Source of the DNA: Mytilisepta virgata
Taxonomy: Eukaryota; Mollusca; Bivalvia; Mytilida; Mytilidae
Assembly: GCA_028015205.1 (NCBI GenBank)
Contig: CM051517.1
Coordinates: 58,589,455 to 58,653,454 of the forward strand
Direction of reading: 5' to 3'
DNA length: 64,000 nucleotides
Shown here piece by piece: positions 45,100-57,522 of this stretch. Made by a program: the position numbers and the translations under genes. The number at the start of each line of letters is the position of its first letter. Within the stretch, counting starts at the first letter, position 1. Under the pieces are notes generated by a model. It had not been told where the DNA came from, searched no databases, and saw only the letters and a list, made by a program, of their open reading frames with translations.

Positions 45100-46060
45100 A
45101 AAATCTTATGCACGTCAAATTGTGTCCAAGGTCAGCTGACACGTCTCAGACTGGTACGTACTCACTAAAAAGTATCTTTAAACCAAAAATAATGGGTCTA
45201 CATACATGTATAGCTTTTGTTGAGAAATGGATTTATTTGACTTATGTAGTGTGGTTTATTAGCTTTTGACCAACTTTCATCCACCTGGATATATATCATT
45301 GTGGCCAGTTTTTGTTGTTTGAGGAAGCAAGGCCGTAAAATCAGGTGAATTATTTGACTTATATGGACCTTAAAGCAGGAAATTGAGGCCAAGGTCATGT
45401 GTCAGACTGACACCTACTTACCAAGAAGTTTCTACAGACCATATACCGATATGGTGGATATAGGTATTACAGCCTTAGAGAAATCTACTACATCATAAAA
45501 ATGTGACTCGAGTTACTGAAGTGTGAAATTCATGTCAAGGTCTCAGACATGCATGTACCCACCAAGAACTATCTAAAGAGCAAATATGGTTTGTCCATAT
45601 ATTACAGTCACAGAGAAATGGACGAAATCATGAAAATGTGACACAAGTCACACAAGCGTGATATAGAAGTCAAAGGTACAGTGTCAGGTGTCAGACTAGT
45701 ATATACTCACTAAGAACTTCTATTGTCCAAACACTGTGGGTCTAGTTAGTACAGTTGCTGAGAAATAGAATTAATCGACGAAAATGTATCGCAATTCACC
45801 CAAGCAGGAAATTACCGGGTGAAGGTCAATTCAGGTGTCAGACTGGAATGTACTAAATAAAACTATCGATAGACCAATATGGTGTTCCTAGATATTATAT
45901 TTGCTTAGAAATGAACTTAATCTCGAAAATGTAACACAAGTCACTCAGGCATGAAAATGAAGTCAAGATCTGGAAACAGGTGTCAGACTGGCCTTTACAC
46001 ATCAAGAACTATCAATAGACCAAATATGGTGGGCCTAGGACTATTACAGTTGCTGAGATT
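45100..46060 (+). repeat. Tandem element, ~140-165-bp diverged subunits
   Basis: The phrase AGGTGTCAGACTGG or a variant, followed by TACTCACTAAGAACT-like and ATAGACCAAATATGGTG-like sequence and a ...GAGAAATGGA... phrase, recurs near 45125, 45395, 45537, 45672, 45825 and 45965. Copies are diverged, suggesting an old array. Confidence 0.75.
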
Positions 46061-46206
46061 GTTAAATACTTTAGTTGTTCAGTTACATTTTTGGGGAACT
46101 TTTCCTTCATGTGAATTCCAATCAGTTCTGTTTTCTGAACCAATATTTGATTTCATTAAGTTAGGCGTTTACATCCTTTTCGAAACATATATTTATTAGT
46201 TTTAAT

Positions 46207-46469
46207 TGGGCCTCGGTGGCCGAGTGGTCATGGTAGTTCGTCATGACTACTAATGATCACTAGCCTGTCAACGCTGAGGTTGTGAGTTCGAATCTCACCG
46301 GTGGCGGGGTGTGTTCGACTCCAATCTTAATTGACTAGGATTGCCAATTTTCCTACCGAAGGTCGGTGGTTCTCTCCGGGTACTCCGGCTTCCTCCTCAA
46401 ATAAAAACTGGCCGCCCGGAAATAGCCAAATGTGCTGAAAACGGCGTAAAACCCCAACTAAAGAAAGAC
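46207..46469 (+). mobile_element. SINE S2, near full-length copy
   Basis: Head GGGCCTCGGTGGCCGAGTGG, B-box region GAGTTCGAATCTCACC, body GGTTCTCTCCGGGTACTCCG, and 3' end AAAACCCCAACTAAAGAAAG. No convincing target-site duplication was found. Confidence 0.88.
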
Positions 46470-47380
46470 TTTGGTCACAGTGGAGAAAAAAAACTTCAAA
46501 GGGAAGAACAAAAATTCTATGCATAAGGAAGATGCTCAGCAGTGTAAGAAGGTTTTACTGGTAAAATTTGTAACAATTTAAATACATTTGTACTTATGAT
46601 GTTTTTATTCATAGAAAATAGTTCATAAATGTTATTTAACACTTTCACAGTAAAAGATTCTGTCATTTGAAAAAATAAGTACACATTCAAAATGATGTAA
46701 ATTATACAAGAAAATGGGACTAAATTTTAAAACATCAGTTAAACTTTACCTTTTTGTATAAAATCATGAACAGTCACAAACCTTTTTAAAAGTAGCACTA
46801 ATATTAACAATTCAATCACAGGTATTTCTTCATATATTCTTATTAAACTCAATTCTATACACGTATCTTAGGGGTCCTCCATAATTGTAAACAACTTTAC
46901 AAAGAGCACTTTTTTTGAAAACCCCTCCCTCCCTCAAAAGTGTACATCAACATTTTTTAACATTGTTGCTGTGAACTGGTATTACTCCTTACTCGGATAC
47001 AGGATCTACAGACATCGTTACATCCATTGAAAATACATGTACTAAGTCCAGAGTATGAATCAAATGTTGACATTTGTTGGCTTTTTGTCACCTTATCTAC
47101 TGTTCAGAACTTTGTCAGCATCATGATTTCTGTCATTATCGTATTTCCCCATGCCTATATCGACCTGCTGAGGCCTTCACAATTTCCCGTATTTCGGCAC
47201 TGTGACGTCGTAAAGAGTTGACCCGACCCTAATATGAGCTGACCCGAATATATCAGCGACGTCATAATGTTTGACACAACTTTGACCCGAATATATCAGG
47301 AAAACATCCGGTTATAGGCAGATGGCCATTGATAAGTAAGAAATTCCATTAAGATTGCTAGTTAAAAATACGATAAATTT

Positions 47381-47523
47381 ATCATCAAGTTTTCTTCAAA
47401 CAAATATTGTAAAATATAAGCCGCTCAACACAATATGAAGCTACGCTCACTCGCCGAAAAAGCTTCACATTGTGTCTCGCGGCTGATATTTTACGATATA
47501 CGTTTGCAGAAAACCTGATAATA
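47381..47523. repeat. Fold-back FB3
   Basis: Left arm ATCATCAAGTTTTCTTCAAA, then ATATTGTAAAATATAAGCCG and CTCAACACAATATGAAGCT; the right arm is its inverse ending AGAAAACCTGATAAT. Arms about 65 bp. The CpG-bearing centre is ACGCTCACTCGCCG. Confidence 0.88.
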
Positions 47524-47981
47524 TGTACATATCACCAGCGTGTATTCTCTATTTTCCGGAAGCGACATACGCTAAAAATGTTGAATCTGAAACCCCCTCC
47601 CTCCTAGTGTGCATTTTGTAAACTCATGAAAAATGTTGACAATTATTATTATTACTTTACCCTTAAAAAGCAAATTATGCAGTTTCTCAGTTAGCAACAA
47701 TATATGTACAATAAAAAATCATTTTCTAGTAAAATATTTTAATTTTTTATTTTATTAATTATTTTTGTTTCATTTTAGCTGGGACTATTATACTAATATA
47801 TACTTAGTATAATAGTCCCAGATTTTAGTTATACTGGTTACACATGTTAGATGTATATCAATAATACATATATGGTTTTATTATACCTTTTGTCTTTTTC
47901 GCTATGTAAAATTCATTGTCATAAAAATACTATTTTATTCAAACTGCCTGAAAAATTCTATTCACTGGTGAATAGCATATA

Positions 47982-48245
47982 TATGGCAAGCTGTTTTACT
48001 ATTTATTCTAACTTCAAGATATCTCATATATATATAAGATATCTTATCTAATCTAGTTTTTATAAAATATCTTATAAAGAAAATTATGAGATATCTTATA
48101 TACTTTATAAGATATCTTATAAACTTATATATAATTTATAAGATATCTTATATAATTTCTTTATATCTTATAAACTTTATAAGATATCTTACAAAGTTTA
48201 TTAGATATCTTGAAGTTAGAATAAATAGTAAAACGGCTTGCCATA
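47982..48245. mobile_element. MITE family A, copy 2
   Basis: Ends TATGGCAAGCTGTTTTACTA and the inverse of GTAAAACGGCTTGCCATA. The interior has fewer ATAAGATATCTTATA palindromes than copy 1 at 3783-4198 (264 bp against 416 bp). Short related sequences TGGTGAATAGCA and TAGTGAATAGCA lie just outside each end. Confidence 0.85.
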
Positions 48246-48411
48246 CACCTACCAGCTAGTGAATAGCACTTTCATTGGACTACATCACAGTAATAGGCAT
48301 GTCAGGTTAGAATGAATGACATCTGTAATAATGTAAGTGTAGTCCCGGTGCTTCAAGAAAACACATTTTTAATATTTTCTTGGCATTTTTCTTTAAATTT
48401 TGGTATAATAA

Positions 48412-48540
48412 AACAGTTATTTAACAGCCATTTCGGGATATATTTGTCCCCTCAACACATTGACTATATCCCTCCGCTGCGTGTCCGGAAAATAGTCAGT
48501 GTCTCGGGACAAACAAAATGGCTGTATCATTCAATACTGT
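48412..48540. repeat. Fold-back FB4, imperfect
   Basis: AACAGTTATTTAACAGCCAT, TTTGTCCC and CACATTGACTAT are mirrored by ATAGTCAGTGTC, GGGACAAA and ATGGCTGTATCATTCAATAC with TGTT. The centre has CCGCTGCGTGTCCGG. Confidence 0.75.
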
Positions 48541-48690
48541 TAACTAACTGTATAATATCTGGGACTATTATACTAGTAATATAGTCCCAGATAATATCTA
48601 ATAATATTCATAAGTTATCTTCTAATGAAAATAAGAAATTGAATAATGGAAAGGAGTATTATCTAAAACAGTAAAGCAAAAATATAAAAT

Positions 48691-48989
48691 GATGGATGGA
48701 TGAATTATTGTTTAACGTCCAGTGGCAAATAGGTGCATATCAGGACGGGAACATGTTGATATCCCTGCTTTGTATTAGACCGACACACTAAGTAAGATTT
48801 TTAATGTGCTAGCTCACGAGGTATCTGTCCACAGGAAGACACATCACCTCACTCAGACACATTATACTGACTCCGAGCCAACCAGTCTTTGCTCTTACTC
48901 CTACATGCTGCGTGCTTGGCGGAGAAGCAGCAAATACCAATTTTAATGTATTTGGTTTGAACCGACCGGAGATCGAACCCGCGACCTTA
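48691..48989 (-). mobile_element. SINE S1 copy, 5'-truncated
   Basis: On the minus strand it runs from within the tRNA-like head (AAGGTCGCGGGTTCGATC) through TTGGTATTTGCTGCTTCTCC and ACACGCTAAGT-like body to TGGACGTTAAACAATAATTC. The first ~45 bp of the head are missing, as expected for incomplete reverse transcription. Confidence 0.9.
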
Positions 48990-49362
48990 TGAAAAATGAT
49001 TTACACGAAGTTAAGAATATCTGATCATAAGTTTGAAATTGAAGTGGGTAGATACAAAAAAGTACCCAGCTCTCTCAGGATATCTAATTTTTTTTTCATT
49101 AAATGAAGTGAATGATGAGCAACACTTCTTCTTTGAATTCCCATTAAATTCTTAGGAATGAGTATAAGAAATTCAAATTTTATCAGTACACCAAACCACA
49201 AAAAAATTAAAATTATATTAAATCCAACAAACTTGAGGCAAATACATGAGCTGCCTTCCTTTTCAAAACAGTCAATTGAACTGAGGGCAGGAGACTTGTG
49301 TAACATAGTGTCATTATTTAACATTATTTTGCAAAAAAAGATATTTCACTGAAATGTCTATA

Positions 49363-49546
49363 TACAGTCAAACCTGCTTTAAAGGGCACCTCTATATAGC
49401 AAATCACCGTCTATAAAGGTCATAGTGAAAAAACCCATTTGTCATGAACAAATTATTAAAAATTAACCTGTGTATAAAGGGCAACTGTTCATAAAGGTCA
49501 TTTTTTGTTGTCCCTTGGCCGCCCTTTATTGACAGGTTTGACTGTA
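49363..49546. mobile_element. Pogo/Tigger-like MITE with TA target duplication
   Basis: Inverted ends TACAGTCAAACCTG and CAGGTTTGACTGTA, with TA outside each. Length 184 bp, no open frame. Internal inverted pieces TATAAAGGTCAT and AAAGGGC repeat. The CAGTCAAACCT end is typical of pogo-like elements. Confidence 0.85.
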
Positions 49547-50089
49547 TACCGGGGTAAGACAAATATTATTTTAAAAAATATTTCTGGGCAAGGCTGTTGC
49601 TCATATTTGTTTTGACCAAAATCTACTGTGAAAACACTCAATTTTCTTCAAATCCTTGATATAGCAGACGTTCATAACTTCGCTTTTGCATCATGGGAAG
49701 GAGTTTTATATAATCATTTACATATATTGGATCATTTTATGATAAAATTGATAAAATTCGAATCCGAAATCTTAATTTCAAATTTTCAAGTCAGATTGGG
49801 CCAAATATAAGCTGAATTCATACCGTCTTCTTTGAACATTAATTATGCTGCTCAAGATCAAGAATATATTTGCATTGTACAATTAACATAAAAACATATC
49901 ATTTCATGTAAAAATTATCCCATACTACCTATTTTGTTATAAAAATTAAATAAAAACACAAAATATAATAGGAAACATCCTTGAATAGGCCTTTTGGCAT
50001 AAATTCAAATATTTGAAAATGAGTCACAGTTTTCTTTGCTTTTCAACCCATGCTAAAATGCTAGATTCTGTACAATATAATAAAAAAAG

Positions 50090-50230
50090 TATAACTAATC
50101 ACTGAATTGAAATAACTTGTGACCGAACTACAGCCGTAAATAACTTGTAAGCTGTGCGCACTCGTGATTTACTGCGTAGTTCGGTCATGTGTTGTTTATT
50201 TCTGGTATTTGAATTCAGCGATTAGTTATA
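50090..50230. repeat. Fold-back FB5
   Basis: TATAACTAATCACTGAATT and TGACCGAACTAC are mirrored by GTAGTTCGGTCA and GAATTCAGCGATTAGTTATA. The CpG-bearing centre is GTGCGCACTCGTG. Arms about 60 bp. Confidence 0.88.
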
Positions 50231-50556
50231 ATATAAGTAATATCATGAAATGCAGATGTATTTATTGAGATATCTGGAAAAGATATCCCTGTTATCTTAC
50301 TGAATATATTTGTTAGTAACACAAGATATAATTTAACATTACAATCGAATTTCGGTAGCTTGAACTATTTTGAAGGTTCTCAAAACATCAAACAATGATA
50401 ATATGTATTTTAGTATGGAAAACTTGAACCCAATAATTAAATGGACAAGCGTGATATCTAAAACATACAATTGTGGTAAAAACAGATTAGTCTGATAGGA
50501 AATTTTTATATAGTTTGATGTAACACAAGTCATGGATACTGTTAATTAGAGATTAG

Positions 50557-50759
50557 TGTAAATTCGGAAATTATTGCAATGTTTTTATTATTGCGAAAAA
50601 TACGAAAGGGTTGTAATCGCAATAATTTAAACTCGCATTTTGGAATTTTCTATAGAATGAAGTAGGATTTTTCTCAATATCCCAAAAATTCAAATCGCAT
50701 TTTGGTCTAAAATGACAAAATCGCAATAATAAATGCACGTAATAATTTCTGAATTTACA
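50557..50759. mobile_element. MITE-like element with 19-bp inverted ends
   Basis: TGTAAATTCGGAAATTATT at the left and AATAATTTCTGAATTTACA at the right, about 200 bp apart. Inner repeats GCAATAAT and AATCGCATTTTGG occur in the interior. No open frame. Confidence 0.75.
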
Positions 50760-51714
50760 GTAATTTAGTTAAAGTTAAAAGTTTAATTTAAAAATATTTC
50801 ATGGTAATGATCAGCTATACCAACTTGTACATGGTATTTCACCTTTTTGTACCTGAACAAACTTCAGTAACTTGAACAGATTTTGGCAGTCCCCTGGTGT
50901 TCGAGCCATCTAATACTATATTGTATACCTGAACGCATTCAACTATAAATTCCTTCTTTCATTATTTCTGCTGAGTTTATGAATTGTAAGTAATATCTCT
51001 TGAAGTCACAGGGCACCTGCTCCTTAATTGGTCATGCACCTGAACCACAGGGCATCTGATGATTTATCATGAAATTTAGCCGGTCCAGCAAAACCCTTGT
51101 TCAGGCTTGAATTAAGATTATATGATATTATTGTAAAGGCACTATCATAGATTACAATAAACAGCTGCGCCACGAGCGCACGATACGCCCTTCATCTTGT
51201 GAAAAAAACATAATGTTTTTGGAATCCCCCTTTATTTAGTGGAGCTGCTGGTGGAAAAATGCATAAATTATGTTTCCATCCCAATAAAAAACGTATTTTA
51301 TTCATAGTTGTCCCGAATATTTTTTTTTTTATTGTTACATGATGCAGTTCCTCCTTGACAAAATCGTAAAAATAAACAACACAAATTCATGTTAAATATA
51401 TTTTATTTGACTTAATTACATTGTTAATATAAACGGCAGCCATCCCAGCAGTACCATTGCTCCAAAAATCTTTGCCAGCAAGCTCTACAAAAAACAAATC
51501 AAATTCTGTGACTATTTTTCTTGCCGATGGGTATTTTTCCCCAAGACAATTTTCGATTTTGGACACAGATAGGTCGAAACACCGTATAGGTCGACCGAAC
51601 AATTTTCTGGGAAAAAAATATCGACCTATACACCGTAAAATACGGTATATGGAAACCCGGAAAAACATAAGCGTGTAAACTTTTAAGCAATAGAGATATG
51701 GCGCGAAATGTGAC

Positions 51715-52910
51715 CAAAAAAGACTACCTTTTTTACCAAAAAGCTCAATAAAAATTCAATAACTCAAAAATAAAATAAAGAATCATCACGAAAAAGTATA
51801 CAGATCTTCAGATTAATATAACTAAGAAGTGTGTAAAGTTTTATGCAATAATCATAAATCGTTTTTGAGATACGGTGCAACATGTGAAAACCCCCCCCTT
51901 TTTTTACAAAAAACTCAATAACTCTAAAATAAAATTTTGAATCACCACCAAAAAGTATACAGATCTTTAGATTAATATAACTAAGAAGTGTGTAAAGTTT
52001 ATGCAATAATCATAACTCATTTTTGAGATACGGCGCGACATGTCAAAACCCCCCTTTTTTTACAAAAAACTCAATGACTCTAAAATAAAATTTTGAATCA
52101 TCACCAAAAAGTATACAGATCTTTAGATTTAAATAACTAAGAAGTGTGTAAAGTTTATGCAATAATCATAACTCATTTTTGAGATACGGCGCGACATGTC
52201 AAAACCCCCCTTTTTTTACAAAAAACTCAATGACTCTAAAATAAAATTTTGAATCATCACCAAAAAGTATACAGATCTTAAGATTAATATAACTAAGAAG
52301 TGTGCAAAGTTTTAAGCAATAATCATAAATCGTTTTTGAGATACAGCGTGACATGTGAAAACCCCCCTTTTTTTTTTATAAAAAACTCTAACTCTAAAAT
52401 AAAATTTTGAATCATTACCAAGAAGTATACAGATCTTTAGATTAATATAACTAAGAAGTGTGTAAAGTTTTATGCAATAATCGTAAATCATTTTTGAGAT
52501 ACGGCGTGTCATGTCAAAACCCCCCCTTTTTTTTACCAAAAAACTCAATAACTCTAAAATAAAATTTTGAATCATCACCAAAAAGTATACAGATCTTTAG
52601 ATTAATATAACTAAGAATTGTGTAAAGTTTTAAGCAATAATCATAAATCGTTTTTGAGATACGGCGCGACATGTGAAAAAACAACACACTTCTGTGTTAG
52701 TTACAAAGTCCCATATCTCAAAAAGTTTTAATCTTATTTTCACCAAAAAGTATACAGATCGTTTGACCATCATAAGAAACAGTTATGTTAAGTTTCATGA
52801 AATTTGGATAAGTTGTTCTCAAGTTACGGTGTGACATGTTTACGACAGACAGACGGATGCCGGACATTTGTATACCATAATACGTCCCATCAAAACTGTG
52901 ATGGGCGTAT
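51715..52910 (+). repeat. Tandem satellite of ~158-bp units, six to seven copies
   Basis: The phrase AAGTATACAGATCTT begins at about 51794, 51953, 52109, 52265, 52423, 52583 and, more diverged, 52748. Each unit also has AACTAAGAAGTGTGTAAAG, ATAATCATAAATCGTTTTTG, AGATACGGCGCGACATGT and a C/T-run (AACCCCCCTTTTTT). The array ends in a trailer GACAGACAGACGGATGCCGG with CATTTGTATACC and GATGGGCGTATAAAA. Unit spacing is 156-165 bp. Confidence 0.95.
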
Positions 52911-52984
52911 AAAAATGTACTAGATGTTTTGGAATTTGTTGTTCACTGGGTTACGAAGAAATATCTTTTGAGTATCAAATGCAA

Positions 52985-53240
52985 ACGGACAATCATGACA
53001 GTAAATTATATCTCTTTTTGACTGAAAATAACTTGAACCAAATATTTAAAGCAGGAAATGTGTAGATCGGTGATATTTCTTCAGTTGAAAAACGCACTTC
53101 GTTGTTTGTCTGTGACGTCTATGAAAATAATATGTATATTGTGTTTCCGAAGTTTACCGATAATTAACAAGGTAATATCCATTACTTTGTATGAAATATC
53201 AGGGTCATCTGGAAGATTCATCTGTTCATTTATGATCCCG
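52985..53240 (+). repeat. Dispersed repeat family R3, copy 2
   Basis: Shares ordered phrases with 26710-27005: AATCATGACAGTAAATTATA, GTCTATGAAAATAA, AGTTTACCGATAATTA and GTCATCTGGAAGAT. Confidence 0.7.
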
Positions 53241-54209
53241 AATACCATAAACCAGTCAGTAAAACATAATGTAATTATCTCTATATAAATCTATCGCAGT
53301 TAAAATAAGCTGACACTACTGACATGATAGTTTTGGCTGTACCTTTGGGTAGTGTAAAGCGATTCATTCTCTGTGAAATGGCAACTGTAAATAAAAGAGA
53401 GGTAATAAAATATCTTCAAGAACGAGAAAGTTATATGTACTATCAATTTGAATAAAAATATCATTCCATGTTGCATTGATATTGTGTACATGACTGTCCC
53501 CTTGTTTTTGTTAAAAAGTCTTATAACTCTGAAAGTTGTTGATATCAAAGACAAGATATTATGTTCATTACCTGTGATAATATTTTTATAATTTTATCTG
53601 ACTTGGAAGAAAAATCTATCAAATTTATAAAAATTTTAAAATTTATTAAATTAAAATTAAAAAATCTCCAGAATAAGAAATCCAAAAATTATTAAAATGA
53701 AAAATTTCCCTTGAAGACTTGTCAGATTTTTGTAAAACTTCATGTGAAGATTTACCAGGTTATTAAAAATAACCAAATTTGGATGTTCAAAGTAGCATAA
53801 TTATGTTCTGATAAAAATTTTGATTACAGTTTTTTTGCTATTTAAAACTTTTGCCATACAAGGTTTTTTGCATAAATACTGGAGAATATTTCCGTAACAT
53901 GATACTGGTATTTAATGTACACAAAAGCTTATGCAATATATGCAACATTCTAATTTAATGCAAGGTTGCATATTTTCATTGGATACTGTTCAAAAAATCA
54001 AATATCAATTATGCACTTTTTATGCCCTCTAAGATACGGATAAGCATTTTTTAAATTCCTTTTATAAATTTTAAATTTCTACTTTTGCATTGGAATGGAG
54101 ATACCAGTATTGTATTTTAAAATTTGATGGCTATATAAAGTGCTTATCAATTTGCAATCTTTAACAAATGTAAGACTTCAACAGGTAGAAGATCGTATAA
54201 ATTTTAAAA

Positions 54210-55310
54210 TTTCAGAAAAAAAGTCTGTAAGAGGACCATGTAAGGACCACTGCAGCCAAGTCTGGTTCCAATAGGTCAAGTGGTTTCAGACAATAAGATT
54301 TTTAAATGAATTTCCCCATTGGGTCCTATGTTAATCTGATTTCGGTTGTGGTGACCATCTTGGTTCACAGCCCAAGTCATTGGGCTTAAATCTGAAAGAG
54401 GACCATCCAAGGACCACAGCTACCTTTTTAGTTCCGTTAGCCAAGTGGTGTAAGACAAGAATATTTTTAAATGAATTTTTCCCATAGGGTCCTATGTTTG
54501 GCTGTGGCGGCCACCTTAGTTTACAGTCCAAGTCATCGCTGCCAATTCTGATTCTAATTGGCCAAGTGGTTTCACACAAGAAGATTTTTAATGAACTTTC
54601 CCATAATGTCCTATGTTAATCTAAGTTCGGCTGTGGCAGCCATCTTGGTTGACAGTCCGAATCACCAGACATACACCTGAAAGAGGACCTCCTAAGGACC
54701 ATTGCTGCCAAGTCTGGTTCTAACTTGCCTAATGGTTTCAGACAAGAAAATTTTTAAATGAACTTTCCCATATTGTCCTATGTTAAACTACGTTTGGCTG
54801 TGACAGCCATCTTCGTTGATGTTGGATCATCAGACATACTTCTGAAAGAGGACCTCCTAAGGACCATTGCTTCTAATTCTCATTCCAACTGGCCTAATGG
54901 TTTCAGAAAAGAACATTTTAGAATTAATTTTCCCATAGAAACCTATGTTGAACTAAGTTCAGCTGTGGTGGCCATCTTGGTGACATAGGACACATCTGGG
55001 TCATAGGACACAATTCTGAAAGAGGATCTCCTAAGGACCATTGTTCCTAAGTTTGGTTCAATCTGGCCATGTAGTTTCACAAAGGATATCTGAAATTTAT
55101 CCCCCTTTTTAAATTTTTTTTAGTAATAGCTATGTCAGTTTGAAGCAGTGGATGCCGGATATAATGTTAGAAGGGGGTCACACTGGGACCAATTCACCAA
55201 AGTTTGGTATCTATTGGCACACTGGTTTCAGAGGAAAGTTTAAGCAGGACGACAGATGCCAAGTGGTGGCAATAACCCATATGGCCATATAGGCCAGGTG
55301 AGCTAAACAA
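54210..55310 (+). repeat. Tandem element, ~165-bp subunits, AGGTGAGCTAAA trailer
   Basis: Units with GAAAGAGGACCTCCTAAGGA, CCATTGCTGCCAAGTCTGG, TGGTTTCAGACAAGAA and CCTATGTTAAACTAAGTT-like plus GCTGTGGCAGCCATCTTGGT-like sequence. The AGAGGA phrase occurs near 54231, 54399, 54674, 54847 and 55021. Trailer ACGACAGATGCCAAGTGGTG and CAGGTGAGCTAAA. Confidence 0.88.
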
Positions 55311-56021
55311 TGCCTTTAGTTACATATACATGTACTAAGATTTCCTGAAAGTTTCATGGAAGTCAATTGACAGGTTTAGGAAAAGTTAAGTATGTGACAC
55401 CAAAGCAGATATGAACAACAGCAAATAATCATCTGTGTTGCCACTGCCGCATATATGATACATTAAAAATCATATTTCAAAACAGACAACATGTATAACT
55501 ATCTTTCATACAGAGAGATGTAGGATAGGGGAATTCAACCCAAAGTTTCACATTTTTCTCTCAGACTCTAGGCTTGATGAGTGTCTGAGAATAAAAAAAT
55601 GTGATCCAAAATGTATTAAACAATGAAATTAACAATTTCTATTTGAAATTTTTTGTCCAAATCCAGGAAAGTTGATGATTTCCTGATGTTTTAACATTAT
55701 GACGTCGATGAAATGTACTGTGAAGTGAGAAGTGATCTTTTGTGAAATGTGATGTAAGACAGGGATATTCAACATGGGTGTCTTACAGCGGTAACCTTGT
55801 CTTCAATCACTTGTAATGAGAGAAATACACATCCACCCAGAAGGGCTCCTAACTTAATACAAACATTAAAATTATTATGAGATTAATCTGGCATCAATCA
55901 GCTGGGGTTTGTCACATGGATGTCAGATATCTGCTGATCATGACAAGAATTGGCTCTAATAAGTGTTTTACAAGTCAGCAAAAAAAAGGGTCATGTGATG
56001 GAAAAAGCATCTTGCACTGAT

Positions 56022-57522
56022 AACAAGAGGCTCCCAAGAGCCTAAATCGCTCACCTGTTACATTTTGTGTAGATCTTGCATCAATGATTATTTTTGCTAT
56101 TTAATGTACACTGTCACAATTTTCTCCTTAATATTGACCTGTACAACTAAAATATAGAATCCTAAACACAAATAGATATGGTTGCTAGGGAATTTCTCAT
56201 CAGTTGCTATGGACTTTTTCAATGGCATTGACTCTTTTGACTTCCATTTTGACTTAAATAGGTAAATTATAAGGTCCTTAACCCATATATATATGGTTGC
56301 TAGGGACTTTTTCATCTGTTGCCAGGGACTTTTTCATCGGTTGCTATGGACTTGTACAATGACCTTGACCCACTATTTTACTTGTACAGCTACCATTTAA
56401 TTTATATCAAGTTATGCTCTAAACATCTGTGACAATATGTCAGACCATTATTTTCTGTTTACATGTAACTAATCTTTCAAGGCAAAACTCCTATAAGAGG
56501 TCAATTGACGATTTTGGTCATGTTGACTTATTTGTAGATCTTACTTTGCTGAAAATTTTTGTTGTTTTACAGTTTGTCATTATCTATAATAATATTAATT
56601 AATAATAACCTAAAACTGCAAAATTTCCTTAAAATTAACAATTCAGGGGCAATAACCCAAAAATCGGTTGACCGATTCCTCTGAAAATTTCATGGCAGGT
56701 AGATCTTGACCTGATAAACATTTTTACTACTTGTCATATTTGCTCTTACTACTTTATTTTTTGAGATATGAGCCAAAAAGTGCATTTTCACCTATGTTCT
56801 ATTTTTAGCCACTGCAGCCATGTTTCTTGATGGACAAGAAAATAAAACACAAAAATGTATACTACATACCCTAAGGAACTGTCAGCCTAAGTTTGGCTGA
56901 AATTGATTCTGTAGTTTCAGAGGAAAATATTTTTTAAGGTTTAAAAAGATGACGAAAAAAATGTGAAAAATTGTCTTTAAAGGGCAAAAACTCCCACAAG
57001 TGGTCAATTGACGATTTTGGTCATGTTGACCTATTTGTAGATCTTACTTTGCTGAACATTTTTGCTTTTACAGTTTGTCTTTATCTATAATAATATTCAA
57101 GATAGCAACCTAAAACTGCAAATTTTTCTAAAAATTAACAATTCATGGGCAATAACCCAACAAAGGGTTGACCGATTCATCTGAAAATTTCACAGCAGGT
57201 AGATCTTGACCTGATGAACATTTATACCCCGTCAGTTTTGCTCTAAATGCTTTAGTTTTTGAGATATAAGCCAAAAACTGCAGTTTACCCCCATGTTCTA
57301 TTTTTAGCCATGGTGGCCATGTTTCTCGATGAACAAGAAAATTGAACATAAATTTTATTCTAGATACCCTAAGGATCATTCAGACTAAGTATGACTGTAA
57401 TGGGTTCAGTGGTTTCAGAGGAGAAGAAAAATTTACGATGGATGACGGACAGACGGACAATGGACAACGGACGCCAAGTGATGGCAAAAGCTCAAATGTA
57501 CTTTTAGGACAGGTGAGCTAAA
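56022..57522 (+). repeat. Element with AAGAGCC/GGTGAGC ends and internal ~500-bp direct duplication
   Basis: Begins AGAGGCTCCCAAGAGCC then TAAATCGCTCACCTG. Two direct copies of a ~500-bp block follow: TCAATTGACGATTTTGGTCA near 56501 and 57005, and GCAGGTAGATCTTGACCTGA near 56695 and 57196. It closes GACGGACAGACGGACAATGG, GGACGCCAAGTGATGGCAAA and GACAGGTGAGCTAAA. CGCTCACCTG at the start and CAGGTGAGC at the end form a short inverted terminus. The minus-strand open frame at 57143-57379 is an artefact. Confidence 0.85.

Larger units (their letters stand above)
47779..48593. mobile_element. Composite element bounded by two CTGGGACTAT palindromes
   Basis: A palindrome with perfect 16-bp arms, CTGGGACTATTATACT, lies at 47779-47821, and a closely related one (CTGGGACTATTATACTAGTA and its mirror) at 48556-48593. 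Between them are MITE A copy 2 and fold-back FB4. The two matching palindromes could be the ends of one ~815-bp element into which MITE A inserted, or two separate short palindromic elements. Confidence 0.55.

Noticed and set aside
46207..46300. tRNA-Leu/Ser-like gene
   Set aside because: Same sequence occurs four times attached to the S2 body; it is the SINE head.
54331..54579. Minus-strand open frame
   Set aside because: Lies in tandem ~165-bp repeats; the reading frame is carried only by the repeat.
57143..57379. Minus-strand small open frame
   Set aside because: Lies in one copy of a duplicated 500-bp repeat block; no splice or homology support.
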